From: Acidobacteriota bacterium
GTDB lineage: Bacteria > Acidobacteriota > Terriglobia > Bryobacterales > Bryobacteraceae
Direction: 5' to 3'
DNA: 41,134 nucleotides
Assembly (NCBI GenBank): GCA_026394075.1
Contig: JAPKYX010000228.1
Coordinates: 1-41,134 of the forward strand
This document shows positions 25,109-33,400 of the stretch, piece by piece. Every line of letters begins with the position of its first letter. Position 1 is the first letter of the stretch. Position numbers and translations under genes: made by a program. Below the pieces are notes generated by a model. That model was given only the letters and a program-made list of their open reading frames with translations, was not told where the DNA came from and did no database searches.

Positions 25109-25136
25109 GCGGGTGGATTATAGTAAATCCACCCGC
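25109..25136 (-). promoter_or_regulatory. Intercistronic hairpin between tssC and hcp1
   Basis: A perfect 11-bp stem (GCGGGTGGATT/AATCCACCCGC) with a 6-nt loop sits in the gap between the tssC stop and the hcp1 start. It could act as a processing or stabilising element allowing higher hcp than sheath expression, or as a leaky terminator. The equivalent gap before hcp2 has only a weaker, unrelated hairpin. Confidence 0.5.
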
Positions 25137-25153
25137 CGGACTGAGAGAGTAGC

Positions 25154-26641
25154 TTAAGCGGCCGGAGGCGGCAATTCCGCCACCAACCGGATGGACACCG
25201 TCAGCTCATCCAGTTGGAAATGAGGTTTTAGGTAGGCCACCGCCTTGTAACTGCCAGGGCGTCCCGCGACGTCGGCCACGTCCACACGGCCTTCCCGGAG
25301 CGGGAAACTGGCCTTGACGGACTGCGGCGCGTCATCGTTCAACAGGACGTAGTTGCTCAACCAGGAGTTTAGATACGACGCCACGTTGCCGCGCGTCATA
25401 AACGTCCCGATCTTGTCGCGCATCATCACCTTGATGTAGTGCGCGAAACGCGAGGAAGCCAGGATGTACGGCAGCACCGCCGAAATGCGGGCGTTGGCGT
25501 TGGCTTCGTTGGTCATGTACTGCTTCGGCTTGTTCGCGGTCTGGCTACCGAAGAAGGCCGCATAATCGGTCCCCTTGCAGTGGCACAGAGAGATGAAGCC
25601 CAAGTCGCTGAGTTCCTTTTCCCGGCGATCGGTAATTGCGATCTCGGTGGGGCACTTCAGCGCGACGTCGCCTTCGTCGGTCTTGAAGGTGTGGGCCGGC
25701 AAGCCTTCGACGATGCCGCCGCCTTCTTTGCCGCGGATGGCGGCGCACCAGCGGTACTGCGCGAAGGCATACCCGATCCGCTGGGCCAGCGCGTAGGCCG
25801 CGTTGCCCCACAGATACTTGGAATGGTCCTTGCCGTTGACGTTCTCGACAAAGTTGAAGCCTTCCACCGGCTTGGTGTCGGGTCCATAGGGCAACCGCAT
25901 CAGGATGTGCGGCAGCACCAGGGCCACATAGCGGCTGTCTTCCGATTCTCGGAAGGAGCGCCACTTGGTCAACTCAGCGGTCTCAAATCCCTTGGCCAGA
26001 TCCCGCGGGATGCCCATTTCGGTGAAGCTATCCCAGTCAAACATCTTCGGACTGGCAGCGGAGACAAAAGGAGCGTGGGCTGCGGCAGCGACATTCGACA
26101 ACTTCTCAATCGTAGCCAGATCCTGCGGATGACGGCCCCATTCGTAGTCGCCCACAAGGACGCTAAAGGGGTGCCCGCCAAAGGTGCCGTACTCGTCTTC
26201 GTAGATCCGCTTGAACAGTGTGCTTTGATCAAACTCAACGGCCTTCTCCAAGTCGTTGGTGATCTCTTGCTTGGTGACATTCAGCAACCGGATTTTGAAA
26301 TGCGTGCCGGTCTCGGAGTTCATCACCAGATAGGCCAAGCCCCGCCAAGACCCTTCCATCCGCTGGAAGTCGGCGCTGTGCATGATCTCGTTCAACTGAT
26401 TGGTCAGCAGTTGGTCGATCTGCGCAATACGGTCCTTAATGGACTGGACCGTATCGGCACTCACCTTCATCGATTTGTCGACCACCTGGCCGACGAATTC
26501 GCCGACCAGATCCTGAGCGTACTCTTTCTGGGATGTGTCGCGGGCCATCTTCCCTTCGAGCACGATCTTGTCGAGCAGCGACAGGGGCGCAGCGGTAGTG
26601 GCGGTTACGTCCGCCGCATTGTCGGGTTTTTCCTCAGGCAT
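25154..26641 (-). CDS. tssC: Type VI secretion sheath large subunit TssC
   Basis: 495 residues of the TssC (VipB/ImpC, DUF877) family, the main wall of the contractile sheath. Diagnostic blocks are MHSADFQRMEGSWRGLAYLV, the VGDYEWGRHPQDLATIEKLS segment, the ASPKMFDWDSF block, LVLPHILMRLPYGPDTKPVE, and the C-terminal HFQLDELTVSIRLV. The length matches the family. Its ATG overlaps the tssB stop by 8 nt, so the two sheath subunits are translationally coupled, as expected for proteins needed in equal amounts. Confidence 0.96.
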   Translation of the reverse strand: MPEEKPDNAADVTATTAAPLSLLDKIVLEGKMARDTSQKEYAQDLVGEFVGQVVDKSMKVSADTVQSIKDRIAQIDQLLTNQLNEIMHSADFQRMEGSWRGLAYLVMNSETGTHFKIRLLNVTKQEITNDLEKAVEFDQSTLFKRIYEDEYGTFGGHPFSVLVGDYEWGRHPQDLATIEKLSNVAAAAHAPFVSAASPKMFDWDSFTEMGIPRDLAKGFETAELTKWRSFRESEDSRYVALVLPHILMRLPYGPDTKPVEGFNFVENVNGKDHSKYLWGNAAYALAQRIGYAFAQYRWCAAIRGKEGGGIVEGLPAHTFKTDEGDVALKCPTEIAITDRREKELSDLGFISLCHCKGTDYAAFFGSQTANKPKQYMTNEANANARISAVLPYILASSRFAHYIKVMMRDKIGTFMTRGNVASYLNSWLSNYVLLNDDAPQSVKASFPLREGRVDVADVAGRPGSYKAVAYLKPHFQLDELTVSIRLVAELPPPAA

Positions 26642-27200
26642 TGGTCACTCCTTCCTTCTCAGCCTTTTCCTTGGCAGCCTTCTCTTTAGCCGCCTTTTCA
26701 GCGGCAGCCTTCTCTACGACGGTCTTGATCTCCTGCAGCGCTTCCGTGTTGGCCACGATTTCCTGCAGACGCGAATCGAGTTCGTCGTTACCATCGAGCT
26801 TCGCCAGCAGATCCGACAGGCGGCCACGGGCTTCGAACAACTTCTTCAATGCCGGAACCTGGTTGACCACGCTGACCGGCTCAAAGTCTTCCATCTTGGA
26901 AAACTTCAGTTCGACGTTCAGGAAGCCACCGTCCTTGGACAGCTTGTCGGCAGCACGCACGGCGATCCGCGGAGTGACGGAAGCCATCACTTTATCGATG
27001 TTGTCGCGGTCGATCTCCACAAACTTGCGGTCCTTCAGCTTCGGCAACGGTTTTGCCGGCTTGCCTGACAGGTCCGCCAGAACGCCGATCACCAGCGGCA
27101 GTTCCTTCTTCTCGATCGCGCCTCCGGTTTCAACGTCGTAGGTAATCTGGACACGGGGGGGACGAACCCGATCCAGCTTATGTTGTGTGCTCTCTGGCAT
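26634..27200 (-). CDS. tssB: Type VI secretion sheath small subunit TssB
   Basis: 188 residues of the TssB (VipA/ImpB, DUF770) family, which pairs with TssC to build the sheath. The N terminus shows PPRVQITYDVETGGAIEKKE followed by LPLVIGVLADLSGKP. DNIDKVMASVTPRIAVRA and FKSMEDF-type sequence (here FSKMEDFEP) follow. The C terminus carries an unusual Lys/Ala/Glu-rich tail of about 20 residues (EKAAKEKAAKEKAEKE), likely a charged helix. It is the first gene of the minus arm, diverging from tssJ. Confidence 0.95.
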   Translation of the reverse strand: MPESTQHKLDRVRPPRVQITYDVETGGAIEKKELPLVIGVLADLSGKPAKPLPKLKDRKFVEIDRDNIDKVMASVTPRIAVRAADKLSKDGGFLNVELKFSKMEDFEPVSVVNQVPALKKLFEARGRLSDLLAKLDGNDELDSRLQEIVANTEALQEIKTVVEKAAAEKAAKEKAAKEKAEKEGVTNA

Positions 27201-27575
27201 GTCTCGCTGTTCCTTTCTCTACCCCGGGAGAGTTCCCTGCCCGGTTTTTCCTATCAAATGCCCAAACACATCCCAGCCGCAGCAGAAGGCCGCCTTTCGA
27301 GCAGGCAGCAGTCCACCGAGACCGGAATTCTTGATTCTCATGGAGCGCGCGGCGAAAAACTGTTCAATTCTGCTCACCTGGCAGTCTTGCTCGAAAAGAA
27401 ACTTTAACCCGGCCTCCGTGCCCGGGGCCGGGATGGCCCCGCGGTACCAGTTGCGGGCGACAGCCGATCAAGAGCGAGGTGGACTGCGGCGCACCCGAAG
27501 GAGCTACCCGGCGGACTGCTCCGGGGGCGGGCATGGTAGATTCACTTTTGCGGGGTCCGGCCCGAAAGATGAGGG

Positions 27576-27593
27576 CTGTGCACTTTTGCACAG
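27576..27593. promoter_or_regulatory. Inverted repeat CTGTGCA-N4-TGCACAG (candidate operator)
   Basis: A perfect 7-bp dyad with a 4-nt spacer lies immediately upstream of a candidate -35 box and about 80 nt before the tssJ start. Its size and symmetry suit a homodimeric transcription factor site. No matching regulator is encoded nearby. Confidence 0.4.
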
Positions 27594-27595
27594 TA

Positions 27596-27623
27596 TTGAC
27601 CCGGCACGAAGTGCGAATCTCAT
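27596..27623 (+). promoter_or_regulatory. Possible sigma-70 promoter for tssJ
   Basis: TTGACC at 27596-27601 (5 of 6 to the -35 consensus) is followed after 16 nt by TCTCAT (4 of 6 to the -10 consensus). The distance to the tssJ start codon is about 50 nt. This is only a weak motif match in a GC-rich genome whose promoters are not well defined. Confidence 0.3.
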
Positions 27624-27673
27624 AAGTTGCAGCGCCATCGGCTGTGGGGCGACGCTTGAAAAGGATTGATTTG

Positions 27674-28192
27674 ATGTGGCGGCAGTTCCAGCAAGGGCGG
27701 CCCGGCCGGACACTGTCCCGGCGCCGCCCCGCTGTGTCTGCGGGTCTGGCGGTGCTGCTGCTGTTGCTGGCTTTTTCGGCCTGCGGCGGCCCCAAGCGCA
27801 TCATCGCCCCGGGAGGCAACCGGCAAAAGTTCAGCGTGCAGGTGAATGCCGCCGCCGATGCGAATCAGAACACTCCGACACCGGTGGACTTAGTGATGGT
27901 GTTGGATAAGAAGTTGGTAAAGGAAGTCGCCAAGCTGTCAGCCAAGGATTGGTTTGTGCGGCGACAGCAATTCACTCGGGATTTTCCCGATCAGCTGAAG
28001 GTAGTTTCCTGGGAATGGGTGCCGGGACAACAGGCGGGTCCGATTGCCATTGACATCGATAAGAAGACCCGGAGCGCGTTCCTGTTTGCCCAGTATTCAC
28101 AGGAAGGCGATCATCGGGCGGTGGTGGACCTAAAGGCTCCGCTGGTGATTACGCTCTCAAAAACAGATTTTTCGTTGCAGCCATTGCGTTGA
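27674..28192 (+). CDS. tssJ: Type VI secretion outer-membrane lipoprotein TssJ
   Basis: About 172 residues starting at the ATG at 27674 (MWRQFQQG). A hydrophobic signal segment leads to the lipobox LAFSACG with Cys37 as the lipidation site. The rest resembles the TssJ/SciN fold, with FSVQVNAAADANQNTPTPVD and a beta-rich tail ending LVITLSKTDFSLQPL. TssJ anchors the TssJLM membrane complex to the outer membrane and contacts the periplasmic end of TssM. An upstream in-frame codon at 27644 would add 10 basic residues and is less likely. It opens the plus arm, and tssK follows after 68 nt. Confidence 0.85.
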   Translation: MWRQFQQGRPGRTLSRRRPAVSAGLAVLLLLLAFSACGGPKRIIAPGGNRQKFSVQVNAAADANQNTPTPVDLVMVLDKKLVKEVAKLSAKDWFVRRQQFTRDFPDQLKVVSWEWVPGQQAGPIAIDIDKKTRSAFLFAQYSQEGDHRAVVDLKAPLVITLSKTDFSLQPLR

Positions 28193-28260
28193 GTTGAAGC
28201 CGGACCGGGCGAGCGGGCAGCGAGCGGCCGCCATCCCGGAAACGGCCAGGAGGAGAAAGC

Positions 28261-29637
28261 GTGCGAGCAGACGACATTCCGGCAGCAGTGCATTGGTATG
28301 AAGGGATGCTGCTGGCTCCACAGCATTTTCAGTTGAGCGCGGCTCGACAGGAGATGCTGGTCGACTACACGACACTGTTGGTTTCTCCCTATGGCTGGGG
28401 GCTGCGACGGCTAAAGATCAACCCGCAACTGCTCTCTAGTGGGTCGTTCCAGGTGGAAGAACTGGAAGCCGTTATGCCGGATGGGACGGTGGTGGCCGCT
28501 AAGCCCGGGGAACTGATACTGGATCTGACGGCCAGCCTGAAGTCGGTGGGGCAAGGTGCTGTCACCGTCCATCTGGCCCTTCCGGCCCGGACCGCTGCCG
28601 GGGTGAAGGGTGAACTGCCTCGGTTGGTCAACGCTGGTGGGGAAGAGGTGGCCGACGAGAATACCGCGGACAACCGCCTGCCCGTGGCGCGCTCACGGCC
28701 CAACCTCAGCCTGGTTGCCAGCCAGCCCAAAGACAGAACATCCGCCGACGGCAAAGCAACTCCGGAAAGCAATGCCCCTGACCACCGGTACGTCTCCTTT
28801 CCGCTGGCCAAAGTCCTGTTTAAGGATGAGGCCTACGTATTGGACGACTATGTGCCACCGGTTGTCGCCGTGGCTCCAGGTACCCCCGGGTCGCCGCTGA
28901 ACCAGATGTGCGGGCAGTTGGTGTCGCGCCTCCGTGAGAAGGCGATGTTTGTGTCCGAGAAGGTCAGGTCGCCGTCAGCGATTCTCGACAAACCGCTACT
29001 GGCTGAGAACCGGAGCAAGATGCACAGCCTGGTCGCGGGCCTGCCGCAGTTTGAGGCGCTACTGGCCACCGGCACTTCGCACCCTTTGCCGCTCTATCTC
29101 GCGCTGTGCACGCTGGCCGGGCACTTGGCGTCCTTGGGCACCAGTTTGCTGCCACCGGTCGCCGCGCCCTATAACCACCTGGACCTGCGGGCATCGTTCC
29201 AGGAGATGCTGGATTTCGCGCTCAAGATGACCAACGAAGGTGTTCCGGAGACACACCAGGTATTCCCCTTCCGTCTGCGCGACGGTGTTTTCGAGCTTCT
29301 GTTCGAAACGGCCTGGGCCAACCGCCGGCTGGTGCTGGGCTTGAGGCAGGCTTCGGGCGTGACGGAGCGCGAATTGATCACTTGGGGCGAGGAGTGCGTG
29401 ATCGGATCAGCGGGCGTCACGACCTCGTTGCTGAGCCGCCGCATCCTGGGCGCAAAGCGCGAGTTCGTCGAATCCGATGACACGTTGGTCCCAGCCCGGG
29501 GCGTCAAGCTGTTCACCCTGACCATGGATCCCGAGATCATCCGGCCGGGCGAACTGCTGCAAGTCTTGAACAACGAGGAGCGTGGGCGATCCTGGCGTCC
29601 TTTGGAAATGGTCCTTTACGTGAAGCATGCCAGTTGA
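28261..29637 (+). CDS. tssK: Type VI secretion baseplate/membrane connector TssK
   Basis: 458 residues of the TssK (ImpJ/VasE, DUF876) family, a trimer that links baseplate wedges to TssL/TssM. The family N terminus is clear (AAVHWYEGMLLAPQHFQLSA), as is SPYGWGLRRLKI. A GTG start is chosen because AGGAGG lies 7 nt upstream (28248-28253). A polar segment at about 125-175 is rich in Asn, Asp, Ser and Lys and is probably a surface loop insertion. Its stop overlaps the tssL start by 11 nt. Confidence 0.94.
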   Translation: MRADDIPAAVHWYEGMLLAPQHFQLSAARQEMLVDYTTLLVSPYGWGLRRLKINPQLLSSGSFQVEELEAVMPDGTVVAAKPGELILDLTASLKSVGQGAVTVHLALPARTAAGVKGELPRLVNAGGEEVADENTADNRLPVARSRPNLSLVASQPKDRTSADGKATPESNAPDHRYVSFPLAKVLFKDEAYVLDDYVPPVVAVAPGTPGSPLNQMCGQLVSRLREKAMFVSEKVRSPSAILDKPLLAENRSKMHSLVAGLPQFEALLATGTSHPLPLYLALCTLAGHLASLGTSLLPPVAAPYNHLDLRASFQEMLDFALKMTNEGVPETHQVFPFRLRDGVFELLFETAWANRRLVLGLRQASGVTERELITWGEECVIGSAGVTTSLLSRRILGAKREFVESDDTLVPARGVKLFTLTMDPEIIRPGELLQVLNNEERGRSWRPLEMVLYVKHAS

Positions 29638-30445
29638 GACTCCAATCCGGCACGACCGTACTGACCTGCCCGGGTATCAGCAATCCTTTCTGCTGATCCG
29701 GTTTCAGGAGTTCTACCGCGAACTGGTGCGGCTGCAACGAGGCATTGAGCTGAACCGCACCGCTCCGCCGGAGTTGGCGGTGCCCGACGCCCGTGTGCCC
29801 ACGACGATGGCGGCGGGTGTTTGGCAGGAGATCCTGACGCTGCTGGAACGCCAGGCGCTGGATGCGTCTCAATCCGGCGGTGCCTTTGCGGCGGAGATCT
29901 ACCGTGAGGCGCAGTACGTCATGGCCGCCCTGGCCGACGAAATCTTCCTGCACTTGAATTGGGAAGGCCGTGGGCATTGGCCGTTGCTGGAGTCCCGGTT
30001 GTTCCAATCGCACTATGCGGGCGAGGCGATCTTCACCCGCCTGGACCGGCTGATGCAGCGCCGTGATCCGTTCTATCTGGACTTGGCGCACATCTACTTT
30101 TTGGCGCTGTCGCTCGGGTTCCAGGGTAAGTACCGTGGGGAGACGGATACGACCGAGCTCGACCGCTACCGGCAACAGCTATTTGCGATGCTCTACCGCC
30201 GGCCACCGAAGTTGTTTTCGGGCGAAGGGCAACTGTTTCCGCAAAGCTACGAGAACCGGCTGGACCGCGGCCGTGGAAGGCGACTGCCGGACCAGCGGAT
30301 TTGGTGGGCACTCGTGGTGTGCGTGGTCCTGTTCTGGATCGGCAGTTCCCACTTGGCCTGGCAATCGGTCAGCAAGCAGGTGGCGTGCCTGATTTGCCAG
30401 GTCACCAGTTCACAGTGCGGGTGTGACGCGGGCGGTGGCCGATGA
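29627..30445 (+). CDS. tssL: Type VI secretion inner-membrane protein TssL (DotU family)
   Basis: 272 residues. The cytoplasmic DotU domain occupies most of the protein (FQEFYREL near the start, then REAQYVMAALADEIFLHL, LLESRLFQSHYAGEAIFTRL and IYFLALSLGFQGKYRG). It is followed by a single C-terminal membrane anchor at about 224-243 (IWWALVVCVVLFWIGSSHLA). There is no OmpA-like peptidoglycan-binding domain. The short periplasmic tail has four cysteines (ACLICQVTSSQCGCD), which is unusual. TssL recruits the baseplate to TssM. It overlaps tssM by 4 nt (ATGA), so the two membrane subunits are coupled. Confidence 0.94.
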   Translation: MPVETPIRHDRTDLPGYQQSFLLIRFQEFYRELVRLQRGIELNRTAPPELAVPDARVPTTMAAGVWQEILTLLERQALDASQSGGAFAAEIYREAQYVMAALADEIFLHLNWEGRGHWPLLESRLFQSHYAGEAIFTRLDRLMQRRDPFYLDLAHIYFLALSLGFQGKYRGETDTTELDRYRQQLFAMLYRRPPKLFSGEGQLFPQSYENRLDRGRGRRLPDQRIWWALVVCVVLFWIGSSHLAWQSVSKQVACLICQVTSSQCGCDAGGGR

Positions 30446-33400
30446 GCCCGGAGACGATGGCCTGGATCGGCTCAATGTGGCCGTATCTGCTGGCAGGCCT
30501 TTTGGTGCTGACGGCGGTGGTGTTGTTCATCGTCACGCATATTCTGCGGCGGGAGAGCCAGGCCGCGCCGCCTTCGGTAGCTCCAGCGGCCGGTGATGCG
30601 CCGGCGGAGGCTCCCGAGAGCGCGGCTGCGGCGGCGGACTACTTGCCGGCGTCGTTCGCGCAGTCATTGAACTTTCTCCGGCAGTCCACCGGAGCCCCGG
30701 ATTACCGCTACCGGGTGCCGTGGACGCTGGTGCTGGGCAGTCCGCAGAGTGGGGTTTCGACGCTGCTGGCCAGCGCCGGCCCGAATCTAGCGATCGAAGG
30801 CACGGGAGAAGTCGGAGCACCTTCCGGCGTCGAGTGGCGATTCCTGGAGCAAGGCCTTCTGCTGGGCGTGCCCGGCAACTTCTTCTTCAGCGACTCCGGC
30901 CGAGCCAAGGATGACAAGGGCTGGCAGCGGTTGATGGAATTATTGATCAGCCATCGTGCCCGCCGTCCGCTTGACGGCATGGTGTTGGCGATCCCCGCCG
31001 CAGATCTGTGGGGTCCGGCAGCGCTGGATGAACCACACTTGTCGGCCCGCGCCGCCGTCTTTTGTGAGCACCTGGCGCAGGCCCAGAAGATGTTGGGCTT
31101 TACCTTCCCGGTCTACGTCGCCGTCACCAAGTGCGATGAGATCCCGGGTTTCCAGGCCTTCTGCAGTGAGCTTCCCGCCAACACCCACGATCAGATTTTC
31201 GGCTGGTCCTCGCCTTACAATCTGGAAGCCACCTTCAACGCCGATTGGGTAGCGGAAGCCTTCAACACGATCGGGCGGGATCTCCAACGGCTGCAGAGCG
31301 AGATCCTGGTGGGACGCACCGGCCTGGCCCGCCCCGATGAGGTCTTCCTGTTCCCGCAGACCTTCGGGCGCTTGGCCGCTCCACTGCGGATCTACCTGGA
31401 ACGGCTGTTCCGCGAATCCGCCTACCGCGAGGCGTTCCGGTTTCGTGGCATCTATTTTTCCGGTGACCTGTCCGTGCCGGGCGAGGGTCCGCCGCCGCTT
31501 GTGATCCCGGAGGCCAAGGGCGCGTTGCGCGACTGGTCAAAGGACGATGACCTGCCACCTGCGGTGACCGCCGCTCCCGCTCCGCCGCGGCGCAAATCGG
31601 CATTTGTGCGGGCGCTGTTTGAGCACAAGGTATTTCCGGAAAGCGGACTCGCTCAGCCGTTGTCCAAAGTCTTCCTTTCGCGGAATCGAACGGTGCTGGC
31701 CATCCAGGCGGCTTCGCTGGTATTGGCACTGGTATTGGGCATCGGGACCACGCTGGCGTACCGGCGTCTGGCGGAAGATCGTGACCGGGTTGTGCCCATG
31801 TTGCAGCAGATGCAGCGGATGGACGAAGCGCTGCCCTCTGAGCGGCACGCACTGTTGCGGGCGATGGCGCCGGTGGGTCCGGTGCGTTTCAAATCCAGCT
31901 TCATGCCGACCTCCCTGTGGAGCGGCGTTGACGATTCCATCACTGAGGTGATGACCTATGCCTGCAACCGCTGGGTGCTGACCAATCTGCGGGCCAGTCT
32001 CGAAGCCAAGGTTGAAAAGCTGCTGACGGACCAGGAGTTGATACTGGAGAAGGCAGCCGCGCAGGAGCGGGCGCGGAACCAGCAGGGCACCAGCCGCGAT
32101 GAGATCGACGGGGCCCGCACCTCAATAGAAGCTCTGCAGGAGTATCGCGCCATCCTGGACTTTGTCGCCGCGCTAAAACTGCTCAGCGACAACCGCGACA
32201 TCTACGAGGCCTTGCGACAACCCGGGGTCGCTGACCGGGAAGGCGGTATCCGCCGGTTGGTGCAGTATCTGTATGCGCTGCCGCTGGGTGAGGTAGCACC
32301 CAATGGCCACCTGGATCTGGCGTTGAAGGCGGCTCACGGCGCACCCTTCGAGGTATCGGATCAGGCACGGGAGCAAGCCGCAACGTTATTGCGGCGGTTG
32401 ACGGTCTCCTTGTTTGATGAATGGTTCGGCCGCAGCCTCTTGCTTGATGACACTGAGGTCGTCAAGGAGAAGATGAGTCGGCTGGAACAGGCGCGCACGG
32501 CTAGTTATGATGACTTACAAGAAGCGCTCTATTCGCTCAAGCAGTTAGAAAGCGACTTGAATAACCCCGGGTTTCTGTGGGTGGGCAGCGACAGACTGGA
32601 CGTCACCGGCCCACTGCGGCGGATCCTGATTGAGCCGCGCAGTTCGGCCCGGCTGTTCATCCGGGACGACGCCGCGGAAGCGACGCGGACGCAAGGCGAA
32701 GAACAGTTGCGTCGGCTGCGGAAACGCCTGGCGGATCAGCGCACCACCATCACGGGCGCGGTGCTGGAAGTGAAGGACACCGTCCGGCTGTCGCGCGAAA
32801 CGCAACTACTGGAAGAGGCTCTGCAAAATGCGCTGATGCTCCGCTTCATGTCGATGAAGCCACAGCGCGACATCAGCACGAAGCTGGTCCCCAAGACTCG
32901 CCTGATCTGGCGGATGGAGCCACTGCAGGAAGCGCTGCGGCTGCATGACATCTACGACCGGTTCAGCCAGGAAGGCTTGCGCGATTCGCCGGATCGGCTG
33001 CGGTCACTGCTGGAGCGCGTGGCCATCAGCCGGTTGAATCTCAATGCCCGGGACCTGATCGCCCAATCGCAGGAGTTTCAGCCATCCGATGAAAGGCCCG
33101 AATCCGAAGATGAGACGCTGGCAGAGGTCACCAGTTTCCGCGAGTCCTCCGAGGCCATTAATCAGCTAGGCAACCGGTTCAAGAAACTCCGGCTCACCGA
33201 CGCGCAGAACCGGCTCAACAGTATCCGCGTGGCGCAAGCTTACAACTTACTGGCTACGCTGGAGCGCCGCCTTCAGGAAGAAGATCCTTATGAGGCACAG
33301 GGAGTAAACTTCGGGTGGTGGGACGGCAAGGGTTCGGTCTCCCTGCGGAAGTATGAGGTGCGGAACCCGATCGAGCTGAACGAGTACCTCGCGTCCCAAC

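Larger units (their letters stand above)
23821..25224 (-). repeat. Tandem duplication of a roughly 700-bp tssC(3')-hcp-tssE(5') unit
   Basis: Two direct copies lie head to tail. Unit A (about 24525-25224) contains the end of tssC, hcp1 and the first 28 codons of a tssE copy. Unit B (about 23821-24524) starts with a tssC 3' remnant, then hcp2, then the start of the real tssE. Homologous landmarks are offset by 700 nt (tssC stop) to 704 nt (hcp starts, hcp stops and tssE starts). The junction is near 24525. Confidence 0.85.
27201..27673. promoter_or_regulatory. Divergent regulatory region of the T6SS
   Basis: No gene is supported in this 473-bp gap between tssB (minus) and tssJ (plus), so both operon promoters should lie here. 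Visible elements are a GC-rich hairpin at 27423-27441 (CGGGGCC/GGCCCCG), a perfect inverted repeat at 27576-27593, and a candidate plus-strand promoter downstream of it. I found no sigma-54 match on either strand and no convincing minus-strand -35/-10 pair. Confidence 0.6.

Noticed and set aside
25439-26689. Plus-strand open frame opposite tssC
   Set aside because: The minus strand encodes a textbook TssC. The plus frame has no start context or family similarity.
27560-27630. Sigma-54 promoter for the T6SS plus arm
   Set aside because: TGCACTTTTGCAC-like and GGCACGAAGTGC sequences were examined, but neither has the GG-N10-GC spacing.
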